A DNA stretch of 64,000 bases from Streptomyces sp. P3 (lineage in GTDB: Bacteria; Actinomycetota; Actinomycetes; Streptomycetales; Streptomycetaceae), in contig NZ_CP028369.1 in assembly GCF_003032475.1 (NCBI RefSeq), positions 3,534,001 to 3,598,000 of the forward strand, given 5' to 3'. Positions 55,241 to 63,820 of this stretch are shown here, piece by piece. Position numbers and translations under genes: made by a program. The first letter of the stretch is position 1, and the number at the start of each line of letters is the position of its first letter. The notes beneath the pieces were generated by a model. It was not told where the DNA came from and searched no databases. It saw only the letters and a list, made by a program, of their open reading frames with translations.

Positions 55241-56260
55241 ATGACGACCATGGCTCAGGAGACGACGAGCACCGCGACCACCGGTACGGCGGGAGCCGCC
55301 GGAGCGGTGGGGACGGCGGGAACGGAGGGCACGGCGGGAGCGGCGGGAGCGGCGGGTTCGGCGGGTTCGGCCGGGACGAGGAGGGCGGCCGGTACGGCGG
55401 GCACGGCCGGCGCGGCGGGCGGCTCGGAGATCCGGCGCCACGAGCTGGCCGCCTTCCTGCGCAGCCGCCGCGAGCGCATCACGCCCGAGCAGGTCGGCCT
55501 CCCGCGCGGAGCGCGCCGCCGCACGCCGGGTCTTCGCCGCGAGGAGGTCGCCCACCTCTCGGCCGTCGGCGTCACCTGGTACACCTGGCTCGAGCAGTCC
55601 CGGGACATCCACGTCTCGGTCCAGGTGCTGGACGCCCTCGCCCGCACACTGCTGCTCGACCCGAGTGAACGGGCCCACCTGTTCCAGCTGGCCGGCGCGA
55701 CCGACCCGACGCCCGCCTCCTCCTGCGCCGGCGTCACCGACGCGGTGCGTCTGCTGCTCGACCAGCTCGACCCGCTCCCCGCCTGCGTCCAGAACAGCCG
55801 CTACGACATCCTGGCCTACAACCGCACCTACGCCCATCTGCTGTGCGACCTCGACGCGATCCCGCCGCAGGACCGCAACTGCATGGTCCTCATCCACACC
55901 CATCCGCAGTGGCGCGAGTCGGTCGTCCACCTCGACGCGTCCATGCGCCTGATGGCCGCGAAACTGCGCGCCTCGATGGCCGGTCACCTCTCCGAGCCTG
56001 CCTGGAAGATGCTGGTCAAGCGACTGCAGGCGGAGTCACCGGAGTTCCGTGAGAACTGGGAGCGCTACGAGGTGGTGGTGGGCCGCAGCAAGACCAAGGA
56101 GTTCCGCAACCCGCACGTCGGCCTCCTCACCCTCACCCACACCGACCTCTGGCTGAGCCCGGACCACGGGGCGCGCATGGTGACCTACACGCCGGTGGAC
56201 GAGGAGAGCCGGGAGCGTCTGGAGAAGCTGCACGTCTACGCCCAGGGCGTGGCCCGGTGA
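55241..56260 (+). CDS. XRE-type HTH regulator with MmyB-like domain and Gly-X-X N-terminus
   Basis: 339-residue regulator. Residues about 15-62 are Gly-Thr/Ala-Ala triplets (GTAGAAGAVGTAGTEGTAG...), a collagen-like Gly every third residue. Then a XRE helix-turn-helix (LAAFLRSRRERITPEQVGL, TPGLRREEVAHLSAVGVTWYTWLEQ) and the MmyB-like ligand domain (VQNSRYDILAYNRTYAHLL, FRNPHVGLLTLTHTDLWLSPD) typical of Streptomyces regulators of divergent transporter or oxidoreductase genes. ATG 55241 or 55250. The Gly tail may be a coding slippage repeat. Divergent from an MFS pump. Confidence 0.88.
   Translation: MTTMAQETTSTATTGTAGAAGAVGTAGTEGTAGAAGAAGSAGSAGTRRAAGTAGTAGAAGGSEIRRHELAAFLRSRRERITPEQVGLPRGARRRTPGLRREEVAHLSAVGVTWYTWLEQSRDIHVSVQVLDALARTLLLDPSERAHLFQLAGATDPTPASSCAGVTDAVRLLLDQLDPLPACVQNSRYDILAYNRTYAHLLCDLDAIPPQDRNCMVLIHTHPQWRESVVHLDASMRLMAAKLRASMAGHLSEPAWKMLVKRLQAESPEFRENWERYEVVVGRSKTKEFRNPHVGLLTLTHTDLWLSPDHGARMVTYTPVDEESRERLEKLHVYAQGVAR
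55275..55425 (+). repeat. 9-bp-type repeats encoding the Gly-X-X tail
   Basis: Imperfect units of ACGGCGGGA, AGCGGCGGG and TTCGGCGGG repeated head to tail encode about 15 Gly-X-X triplets, interrupted once by RR. Reading-frame preserving (multiples of nine). Confidence 0.75.
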
Positions 56261-56565
56261 GGTTCGTGATGGTGCCCGGCGGTCGGCAGGGCGGCTGGGT
56301 GTTCGGCCCGGTCGCCGCCGAGTTGCGTCGAGGCGGTCACCGCGTCGAGGCGGTGACCCTGGCCGGGCTGGAACCGGACAGGCCGGCCGACGTGCACTGT
56401 CCGCGGAACCTGGAGGCCCATGTCGACCAGGTGGCCGAGATCGTCGACCGTGGCGACGGAACGCCCGTCGCGCCGTGCGGGCACAGCTACGGCGCACCGG
56501 TGATCGCCGGTGCCGCGGATCGCCTCGGCGACCGTCGCGACCAGCTTGCCCTCGCAGGTTCCGAG
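56257..56565 (+). pseudogene. Alpha/beta-hydrolase remnant, truncated
   Basis: The first ~92 residues match an alpha/beta hydrolase: start MRFVMVPGGRQGGWVFGPVA, then APCGHSYGAPVIAG with the nucleophile Ser in GHSYG. After GAADRLGDR the usual next element (VARLVYLDA) and catalytic Asp/His are missing; the frame continues open to 56937 but as unrelated Arg/Pro/Ala-rich sequence overlapping the next gene in antisense. So this is a hydrolase cut off after the nucleophile elbow, probably by deletion. Starts four bases before the HTH regulator stop (GTGAG). Confidence 0.65.
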
Positions 56566-56687
56566 ATCTCCGTCGGCCATGTCGCCCGTCGTGAACCGCA
56601 CGGCCGCGCGGCTGTTCCGGGTGCGCCGCGGTCGCGTTCCGCCGCCCGCGCGGACGCCGTCCCCCCGGTCCCGCGCGCTCGGGCGGG

Positions 56688-58133
56688 TCAGGCGCCGACG
56701 CCCGCCGCCTCGCGGACGTCCGGGGCCTCCAGTTGCTCCGCGGTGCGCTCGGCCGTGCGCCGGGCCCAGCGGCCGGTCGTCAGCGCGCCGAGGACGAGGA
56801 CGACCGCGCCGCAGCCGGTGAGGATCCACCAGCCGGGGACGGCGGCCTCGGTGAAGGTGGCGCGGTACGACGAGGCGCTCACGCCCGCTGCCAGGACCGC
56901 GCCGATCACCGCGACGCCGAGGGTCTGGCCCAGTTGACGGCTGGTGGAGGCGACGGCCGCCGCCACCCCGGCCTGACTGCGCGGCATGCCCGACACCGCC
57001 GTGTTGGTGATGGGCGCGTTCACGAACCCGAAGCCCACCCCGAACAGCGCGTACCCGAGGAAGAGCGTCGCGTCGGACGTCTCCGCGTCGAACAGGGCGA
57101 ACAGCAGCCCGCTGAGCGTCATCGCCGTCCCCGCGATCACCAGCGGCAGCCGCGGGCCGCGGGCGCCCACCAGCCGGCCCGACAGCGGGGCGCACAGGAA
57201 CGTCGGCACCGCCATGGGGAGCATCCACAGCCCGGCGTGCAGGGCGTCGAGGCCCCGCACGTTCTGCAGGTACAGCGTCGACAGGAACAGGAACCCGCCC
57301 AGCGCGGCGAACGAGCTGATCGCCACGACGGTCGCCCCGCTGAACGGCGCCGAGCGGAAGAACTGCAGGTCGATGAGGGGTTCGGCGCGGCGGGGCTCGT
57401 ACCGCAGCAGGCCCAGCAGGGCGGCGACCGCGACGGCGGCGAAGGGACCGCTGGTGGTCGCGCCCGCCTCGGGAGCCTCGATGATCGCGTACGTCAGGCT
57501 GCCGAAGAGGACGATGACCAGCAACTGGCCGACCGGATCGGGGCGGCGGGCCTTCGGCGCACGCGACTCGGGGACGTACCGCAGGGTCGCCAGGAGGGCC
57601 GCCAGGCCGACCGGCAGGTTGATCCAGAAGATGGAGCGCCAGCCCACCGACTCCACGAGCAGTCCGCCCAGCAGCGGGCCGGCGGCCATCGAGATGCCCA
57701 CCACCGCACCCCACACGCCGATCGCGCGGGCGCGTTCGCGCGGGTCGGTGAAGGTGTTGGTGATGATCGACATGGCGACCGGGTTCAGCATCGAGCCGCC
57801 GACCGCCTGCACCATCCGTGCGACGACCAGCAGCTCCAGGTTCGGGGCGAGCGAGCACAGCAGGGAGCCGGCGGCGAACACGACCAGGCCGGCCATGAAC
57901 ACCTTCCTGCGGCCGATCCGGTCGGCGGTCGACCCGGCCAGCATCAGCAGCGCCGCCAGGACCAGGGTGTAGGCGTCGATCGTCCACTGGAGGCCGGCGG
58001 TCGTCGCGTGCAGGTCGCGCTGCATCGCGGGCAGCGCGACGTTCAGGACGGTGACGTCCAGGCTCACGATCAGCAGGCTCATGCAGCAGATCGCGAGGAC
58101 CAGGAGACGTCGGCGAGGGCTGAGCTCGGGCAT
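56688..58133 (-). CDS. MFS multidrug transporter (DHA2/EmrB-QacA type)
   Basis: 481-residue 14-helix drug antiporter. N-terminus LVSLDVTVLNVALPAMQRDLHAT (DHA2 signature; here IVSLDVTVLNVALP), motif A GSTADRIGRRKVFMAG, motif C GISMAAGPLLGGLLVESVGW. ATG 58133 is chosen because the predicted promoter would start transcription at that base (leaderless); ATG 58142 would lie within the -10. C-terminus is in antisense to the hydrolase remnant. Substrate unknown; likely one of the exporters for toxic compounds. Confidence 0.88.
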   Translation of the reverse strand: MPELSPRRRLLVLAICCMSLLIVSLDVTVLNVALPAMQRDLHATTAGLQWTIDAYTLVLAALLMLAGSTADRIGRRKVFMAGLVVFAAGSLLCSLAPNLELLVVARMVQAVGGSMLNPVAMSIITNTFTDPRERARAIGVWGAVVGISMAAGPLLGGLLVESVGWRSIFWINLPVGLAALLATLRYVPESRAPKARRPDPVGQLLVIVLFGSLTYAIIEAPEAGATTSGPFAAVAVAALLGLLRYEPRRAEPLIDLQFFRSAPFSGATVVAISSFAALGGFLFLSTLYLQNVRGLDALHAGLWMLPMAVPTFLCAPLSGRLVGARGPRLPLVIAGTAMTLSGLLFALFDAETSDATLFLGYALFGVGFGFVNAPITNTAVSGMPRSQAGVAAAVASTSRQLGQTLGVAVIGAVLAAGVSASSYRATFTEAAVPGWWILTGCGAVVLVLGALTTGRWARRTAERTAEQLEAPDVREAAGVGA

Positions 58134-58170
58134 GCGTACCATCGTACGCCGATATCGATAGTGCGTCTAA
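58134..58170 (-). promoter_or_regulatory. Predicted leaderless promoter and operator for MFS gene
   Basis: On the minus strand TTAGAC (58170-58165), an 18-bp spacer, TACGAT (58146-58141) and seven bases to ATG 58133. The palindrome GCGTAC-CATC-GTACGC (58134-58149) covers the -10 and start site and would allow repression. Same layout (18-bp spacer, 7-base gap, palindrome) as the GH1 promoter at 27649-27678. Prediction only. Confidence 0.5.
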
Positions 58171-58261
58171 CTAATGAGTGTTGCACGATCTCGGGGGAGC
58201 CGCATGGTCTCGCGGGGAAACGGGAAGCCGGGCACCCCTTCGCGTACGCGACAATGGAGCA

Positions 58262-59404
58262 ATGTCCACGCCCGTGTCCCCCCTGCAGATCGGCCCGCAC
58301 ACCGTCCGGCCGCCCGTCGTCCTGGCCCCCATGGCCGGGATCACGAACGCGCCCTTCCGTACCCTGTGCAGGGAGTTCAGCGGAGGCAAGGGCCTGTTCG
58401 TCAGCGAGATGATCACGACCCGGGCGCTGGTCGAACGCAACGAGAAGACCATGCAGCTGATCCACTTCGACGCGGCCGAGAAGCCGCGTTCGATCCAGCT
58501 GTACGGCGTGGACCCGGCCACCGTCGGCAAGGCCGTCCGCATGATCGCGGAGGAGGACCTCGCCGACCACATCGACCTCAACTTCGGCTGCCCGGTCCCC
58601 AAGGTGACCCGCAAGGGCGGCGGGTCCGCACTCCCGTACAAGCGCCACCTGCTGCGCGCGATCCTGCGCGAGGCCGTCAGCGGCGCCGGCGACCTGCCCG
58701 TCACCATGAAGATGCGCAAGGGCATCGACGACGACCACATCACCTACCTCGACGCGGGCCGCATCGCCGTCGAGGAGGGCGTGACGGCCATCGCCCTGCA
58801 CGGCCGCACGGCCGCCCAGCACTACGGTGGCACGGCGGACTGGGAGGCGATCGCGCGCCTGAAGGAACACGTCCCGGAGATCCCCGTCCTCGGCAACGGC
58901 GACATCTGGTCGGCGCAGGACGCGCTGCGGATGGTCCGCGAGACCGGCTGCGACGGGGTCGTCGTGGGCCGCGGCTGCCTGGGCCGGCCGTGGCTGTTCG
59001 CCGACCTCGTGGCCGCCTTCGAGGGCCGCCCGGACGACATCGCCGAGCCGTCGCTGCGCGAGGTCGCCGACGTCATGGTCCGCCACGCGACCCTCCTCGG
59101 CGAGTGGATCGGCGACGAGACCAAGGGTGTCGTCGACTTCCGCAAACACGTCGCCTGGTACCTCAAGGGCTTCGCGGTCGGCAGCGAGATGCGCAAACGC
59201 CTCGCGATCACGTCCTCCCTCGCCGAACTGCGCGCCGGACTCGACGAACTGGACCTCGACCAGCCCTGGCCCACCGGCGCCGACGGCCCCCGCGGCCGCA
59301 CCTCCGGCAACAACAGGGTCGTCCTCCCGGACGGCTGGCTGAAGGACCCGTACGACTGCGCGGGCATCAGCGAGGAAGCGGAACTCGACACCTCGGGCGG
59401 CTGA
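58262..59404 (+). CDS. dusB: tRNA-dihydrouridine synthase DusB
   Basis: FMN/NADPH enzyme that reduces uridine to dihydrouridine in tRNA D-loops. 380 residues: TIM-barrel start PPVVLAPMAGITNAPFRTLC, catalytic Cys110 in LNFGCPVPKVTRKGGGS, MKMRKGIDDDH and VVVGRGCLGRPWLF, the DusB-type signature; C-terminal helical tRNA-binding part (DFRKHVAWYLKGF). ATG 58262. Family position near the nifR3-like gene is common in actinobacteria. Ends in a strong hairpin. Confidence 0.94.
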   Translation: MSTPVSPLQIGPHTVRPPVVLAPMAGITNAPFRTLCREFSGGKGLFVSEMITTRALVERNEKTMQLIHFDAAEKPRSIQLYGVDPATVGKAVRMIAEEDLADHIDLNFGCPVPKVTRKGGGSALPYKRHLLRAILREAVSGAGDLPVTMKMRKGIDDDHITYLDAGRIAVEEGVTAIALHGRTAAQHYGGTADWEAIARLKEHVPEIPVLGNGDIWSAQDALRMVRETGCDGVVVGRGCLGRPWLFADLVAAFEGRPDDIAEPSLREVADVMVRHATLLGEWIGDETKGVVDFRKHVAWYLKGFAVGSEMRKRLAITSSLAELRAGLDELDLDQPWPTGADGPRGRTSGNNRVVLPDGWLKDPYDCAGISEEAELDTSGG

Positions 59405-59454
59405 GTCCCGGCCCCCGGCCGGACTTTGGGCGGCCGAGGGCCGGGAGCGCGCCT

Positions 59455-59492
59455 CGCGCCGCCGCCCGGCCCCCCGGCCGGGCGGCGGCGCG
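59455..59492. terminator. Terminator hairpin between dusB and sulfatase-type gene
   Basis: At least 15 bp of perfect GC stem (59457-59471 with 59476-59490) around CCCC, extendable by one to two pairs. Convergent genes on both sides can use it. Confidence 0.8.
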
Positions 59493-59509
59493 GCCACCGT
59501 CCCCGCCGG

Positions 59510-61708
59510 TCAGCCCGTCGGGTGGGGGGTCGAGCCGTAGGCGGTGAGGAACTTGTCGCGGAACGCGCTCATCTTCCAGACCGGGGCGTTGTGGGCCGGC
59601 CTGAGGCCGTCCGTCCAGTTCCAGCCGGCGATCTTGTCGAGGACCTTCGGGTCCTTGGCGACGAGGGAGATCGGCACGTCCCGGCTGGCGTTGTCGCCGC
59701 TGACCCGCGCGATCGGCTGGTGGTCGCCGAGGACGACCAGGACCGTGTCGTCGGTCCCGTAACGCTCGAGCCACTGGGTGAGCGCGGTCACCGAGTACTG
59801 GATCGACTTGCCGTACTCCTCCTTGGACGCGGCGCCGTCGGCGATGACGTCCGACGCCTTCCTGCCGTCCTTCTCGATGCCCTCGAACACCGAGCCGTCA
59901 CCGAGGGAGTCCCAGTCCACCATCTTCGGGATCGGGGCCCACGGCTGGTGGCTGGAGGTCAGGATGATCTCCGACATCAGAGGCTTGTCGCGGTCGGTGC
60001 GGCCGTGCTCCAGCCGCTGGAACGCCTCCAGCGCGTACTGGTCGGGCATCGTCGACCAGCTGAACTTCGGTCCCTGGTAACCCATCTCGAAGGCGTTGTA
60101 GACCTTCTCCAGCCCATAGTACTTGGCCTCCGGCCAGCCCTTCTGGATGCCCGGCATCACGCCGACGGTGTCCCAGGCGCCGGTCTTCTTGAAGGCCTTC
60201 GTCAGGGACAGGTGGTCGCTGGCCATCACCGAGCGGTAGCGCTGCTGGTTGTCGACCCACAGGCCGGACAGCGTGCTGGAGTGGCCGAGCCAGCTGCTCC
60301 CGCCGTACGTGGCCGACGTCAGCCAGCCGCTCTTCGCGTGGAAGCCGGCCTTCGCCAGGGCCTGCGTACTCGTGCCCAACGTCCTGTCGACGCCCGGCGC
60401 CATGACCGGGTCCTCGATGGCGCTGCGGCCGTAGCTCTCGATGAACGTGAAGATCATGTCCTTGCCGCGCAGGTCCGGCACGAGCTGGTCGGCCGGGGTG
60501 GCCCCGAACGTGTCGTGACGGACCTCCTTGCCGAACGTGGCCTCGTCCTTGATCGTCTGCCGCACCTGCCTGGCCTTCTTCACGAGCGTGTCCGCGCTGC
60601 GGTGCGAGGCGACGGGCATGTCGGCTATCTGCAGGCCCACGACGGAGCAGGTGACCCAGGCCGTGGCGGCGATCAGCGTCGCCCGGGTCGCCCGCCGGGT
60701 GTCGCGCGCCATCAGGTTGCCGATCCGGACCGTCGCCAGCGCCATGAGCGCGGACAGCAGCACGACGAGCAGGACGAGGCCGACCGCCGCGCCCACGGCC
60801 GTGGCCCGGCCCATCGAGTCCGCCACATAGGACTGGGCGTCGTCCAGCAGGCCCCAGTCCAGGACGAGGTCGAAGTCCCGGCCCAGATACTCCGTGAACT
60901 CCATGTCGAGCACGTTCAGCACGGTCAGCGCGCCGAGCAGCACCCCGCCCAGCACCGCGACCACCGTCCGCGGCCGCCGGGGCAGCACCAGCAGCAGGGC
61001 CGCCCCGATGATCGCCTCCACGGGCAGCCGCGTGAACCTGTTGACCTGGAGCCCGGAGATCCGGTTGGGCAGCAGCAGCGCCCCGAGCACGAGCCCGAAC
61101 GCGAGGACGGTCACCGTCCACCACACCACCCGGGCGGCCCGCGGGTGCCGGCTCCGCCAGCGCCACCAGCGAACCTCCGCGACGACACCCGCCGCGCCCG
61201 GGGTGTCCGCCGCGTCCTCCGAGGCGTCCCCTGCCGCGTCCTGCGGTGCGACCTCCGGTGCGTCCTCCGCGGGTCGCGTCACGGCTTCCCCCACGGCTTC
61301 CCCCGCAGGTTCCTTTGCCTCCGCCGCGTCCCCTGTAGCCTCCTGCGCTTCCGCCGCGTCCCCCGTAGCCGGTGCGGGATCGGCGTCGGTCGCGGCCTTC
61401 GCCGTGTCTCCTGGGGCGTCCGCCGCTTCCCCCGCGGGCCGCGTCGCGGCTGCACCCGCGCCCGCCGCTTCCCCCGCGGGTTCCACGGCGCTTCCCGTCG
61501 CTTCCCCCGCGGCCTCGTCCACGTCCCCCGCAGCCTCGTCCGCGTCCCCCGCGTCCCCCGCGCCTTCCGCCGGGCCGCGACCGGCCGTCTTCGCGGTCCT
61601 CGCCGCCTCCTCCGCGGGTTCCGCCGGGGCGGTCTTGGCCGTCGGCGCCTCCTCGGGTTCTGTCGAGTCGGGCAGCGGGGATGAGGGGGTGGAGGTGGAG
61701 ACAGGCAC
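59510..61708 (-). CDS. Sulfatase-superfamily membrane enzyme (LTA-synthase-like)
   Basis: 732-residue membrane enzyme. The first ~165 residues are a cytoplasmic Ala/Glu/Asp/Pro-rich tail (EAAGDA-type repeats); then about five transmembrane helices (about 175-390) and an extracellular alkaline-phosphatase-fold domain (about 430-732) with FIESYGRSA at the nucleophile position, SGWLTSATYGGSSWLGHS and metal-type LVVLGDHQPIA (DH). Related to LtaS/phosphoglycerol transferases and other membrane sulfatases; possible role in wall polymer or lipid headgroup transfer, not proven. GTG 61708 with AAGGA upstream. Confidence 0.82.
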   Translation of the reverse strand: MPVSTSTPSSPLPDSTEPEEAPTAKTAPAEPAEEAARTAKTAGRGPAEGAGDAGDADEAAGDVDEAAGEATGSAVEPAGEAAGAGAAATRPAGEAADAPGDTAKAATDADPAPATGDAAEAQEATGDAAEAKEPAGEAVGEAVTRPAEDAPEVAPQDAAGDASEDAADTPGAAGVVAEVRWWRWRSRHPRAARVVWWTVTVLAFGLVLGALLLPNRISGLQVNRFTRLPVEAIIGAALLLVLPRRPRTVVAVLGGVLLGALTVLNVLDMEFTEYLGRDFDLVLDWGLLDDAQSYVADSMGRATAVGAAVGLVLLVVLLSALMALATVRIGNLMARDTRRATRATLIAATAWVTCSVVGLQIADMPVASHRSADTLVKKARQVRQTIKDEATFGKEVRHDTFGATPADQLVPDLRGKDMIFTFIESYGRSAIEDPVMAPGVDRTLGTSTQALAKAGFHAKSGWLTSATYGGSSWLGHSSTLSGLWVDNQQRYRSVMASDHLSLTKAFKKTGAWDTVGVMPGIQKGWPEAKYYGLEKVYNAFEMGYQGPKFSWSTMPDQYALEAFQRLEHGRTDRDKPLMSEIILTSSHQPWAPIPKMVDWDSLGDGSVFEGIEKDGRKASDVIADGAASKEEYGKSIQYSVTALTQWLERYGTDDTVLVVLGDHQPIARVSGDNASRDVPISLVAKDPKVLDKIAGWNWTDGLRPAHNAPVWKMSAFRDKFLTAYGSTPHPTG
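61260..61640 (-). repeat. Ala/Glu/Pro-coding repeat tract in sulfatase-like gene
   Basis: Short units such as CCCCCGCGG and TCCCCGC repeat many times (plus-strand reading) and encode EAAGE/DAAGD blocks. The tract keeps frame. It is the low-complexity N-terminal tail of the gene above. Confidence 0.7.
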
Positions 61709-61870
61709 CCGAGGGTCCTTCCGTACGAAGCCTGGCGATCGGCGGATCCGAGGCGGGCCGGATCCGCCACAGTTTCGTACGGCCTGCCCCCGGCCCGCGT
61801 TCAGCCCCCTCGGCCAGCGCTCGGCAAACACCGCGCAAACGCCACGCCAAACACCCCCGCCGCCATCCGG

Positions 61871-63820
61871 CTACGCGCCGCCGACCGCCGTCAGCAGGGC
61901 CAGCGGCGCGGCAGCCGACCGGGACTCCCGCACGCACGCGTGCGGGTACGGCACCGGCTCCGCGTGCGTGTCGCGGCCGTAGCCCGCGAGGACCTCGGGC
62001 AGCCGGTGGCCCGTCGCGGCCGCCGCGTCGACCAGCGCGTGCGCGACCGTCCGGGCCTCGTCGTGCAGGCCGTAGCGGGCGAGACCCAGCGTGATCAGCG
62101 CGTTGTCGTGCGGCCAGACCGACCCGCGGTGGTAGGAGAGCGGGTGGTACGCGGGCTGCCCGGCCGCCAGCGTGCGCACGCCCCAGCCGGAGAAGAAGTC
62201 CGGCTCGAGCAGGCGCCGGCCGACCACTTCCCCGTACTCCTTGTCCAGCAGCCCGGACCACAGCAGATGTCCGGCGTCCGAGGCGAGCGCGTCCACCTGG
62301 CGGCCCGCGCCGTCCAGGGCGAGTGCCGGGAAGGACCGGCCCGGCATCCAGAAGTCCCGCTGGAAACGGTCGCGCAGGTCGGCGGCCGCCTGTTCCAGCA
62401 GGGCCGCGTACGACGCGTCGCCCCACACCGTGCGCGCCGTCCACGCCGTGCGGCGCAGCGCGTCGTAGGCGTATCCCTGGGCCCCGGCCGCCGTCACGGC
62501 CCCGGTCGCGCGGACGCCGTCGGCGGAGCAGATGGAACCGGGGGAGTCCTTCCAGTTCTGGTTGGCCAGACCGCCCTGGTCGGCCCGGTAGACCAGGTAG
62601 CCGCGGGTGGTGAGCCCGCCGTGGTCCAGCATCCAGCCGACTGCCGCCCGGGCGTGCGGCTCCAGTTGCCGGGCCAGCGCGGTGTCCGCGGTCCGTTCGA
62701 CGTACGCGCCGAGCAGGACGAGGAACAGCGGGGTGGCGTCGACCGAGCCGTAGTAACGGCCGAACGGCACCTGCCCGAAGTGCGCGAGTTCGCCGTGCCG
62801 TACCTCGTGCACGATCTTGCCGGGCTGGGACACCGTCCGCGGCGACGCCTCGGTGGCCTGGGCCGCGGCCAGCGCCAGCAGCGTGGCCGCGGCCGTGCGG
62901 GGGCGGTAGGGGAGCGTGAAGAGGGAGGTGAGGAGGGCGTCGCGGCCCAGCAGGGTCAGGAACCAGGGGGCGCCCGCCGCCGGCACGCGCAGCTCCTCAC
63001 CGTCCGGACCGCTCGCGAGGACCTGGAGCGCGGCCAGGTCCGCGAGGCCGCGGGCGCAGGCGGCGGCCAGGTCGGGCCAGCCGGTGGGGAACGCCACCCC
63101 CTCGGTGAACTCGTCCTCCAGCGCCTGCAGTTGACCGGCCACCGAGGCCGGCGAGCGAGGCACGCGCAAGGCCCGCCGCTCGCCGTGCGGCCGGGCCATC
63201 ACCCGCAGGACCAGCTCGGCCGCACCGTGCGGTTCCAGCTCCAGCCTCCACACCAGACGGCGCGCCCCGGTGCCGGTCTCCTCCACGCCGTCCGGCGCGG
63301 GCTCGGCCGTCACCGTCGTGCAGGACGCCCATGTGCCGCGCCGGTAGCCGAACTCCACCCCGTCGTCGAGGACCTGGCGGCCGCGGACGGCCCCGGTCTT
63401 CGCGTAGGTGCGGTGGTCGGCGCGCAGCTCGAACTGGTCGGCGAAGTCGGCGTCGGCGGTGACCGCGAGACGTACCGTCGTCGCCACCGGACGGTTGCTG
63501 ACCACCCGCAGCGACTCCACGAACGAGCTGTCCCCGACGGCCTGTTCGCGGAAGACCGTGCAGGACGGCGGTTCGTCCCGCCCGCCGCGCGGGACCAGCA
63601 CGCACCGCGCGACGTCCCCGTCCGTCACCGGCGAGAGCGTCTCCGGCACGGCACCGTCGACGGTCAGCTGCCACCGGCTGAGGTGCCGGGCGTCCCGGAC
63701 GAACAGCCCCTCCGGGGACCCGGCGGCCGTGCCGGTCCCCCTGACTCCGCTGATGTCCCCGCGGTCGTCCACGGCGGCGAACGTCCCGCCGTACACGAGC
63801 AGATGGTGCCGGTCCGTCAT
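61871..63820 (-). CDS. Glycogen-debranching-type (amylo-alpha-1,6-glucosidase) protein
   Basis: 649-residue protein. N-terminal beta-rich glycogen-debranching domain (MTDRHHLLVYGGTFAAVDDRGDISG, LFVRDARHLSRWQLTVDG) and a C-terminal (alpha/alpha)6 barrel (about 290-640: GRDALLTSLFTLPYRPRTAAATLLAL, IVHEVRHGELAHFGQVPFGRYYGSVDATPLFL, YHRGSVWPHDNALITLGL). The acidic residues in GSVDATP and WPHDN are likely catalytic. It acts on alpha-1,6 branch points in glycogen-like polysaccharide, or related sugars; the exact substrate is inferred. ATG 63820 overlaps the stop of the upstream gene (ATGA). Confidence 0.88.
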   Translation of the reverse strand: MTDRHHLLVYGGTFAAVDDRGDISGVRGTGTAAGSPEGLFVRDARHLSRWQLTVDGAVPETLSPVTDGDVARCVLVPRGGRDEPPSCTVFREQAVGDSSFVESLRVVSNRPVATTVRLAVTADADFADQFELRADHRTYAKTGAVRGRQVLDDGVEFGYRRGTWASCTTVTAEPAPDGVEETGTGARRLVWRLELEPHGAAELVLRVMARPHGERRALRVPRSPASVAGQLQALEDEFTEGVAFPTGWPDLAAACARGLADLAALQVLASGPDGEELRVPAAGAPWFLTLLGRDALLTSLFTLPYRPRTAAATLLALAAAQATEASPRTVSQPGKIVHEVRHGELAHFGQVPFGRYYGSVDATPLFLVLLGAYVERTADTALARQLEPHARAAVGWMLDHGGLTTRGYLVYRADQGGLANQNWKDSPGSICSADGVRATGAVTAAGAQGYAYDALRRTAWTARTVWGDASYAALLEQAAADLRDRFQRDFWMPGRSFPALALDGAGRQVDALASDAGHLLWSGLLDKEYGEVVGRRLLEPDFFSGWGVRTLAAGQPAYHPLSYHRGSVWPHDNALITLGLARYGLHDEARTVAHALVDAAAATGHRLPEVLAGYGRDTHAEPVPYPHACVRESRSAAAPLALLTAVGGA

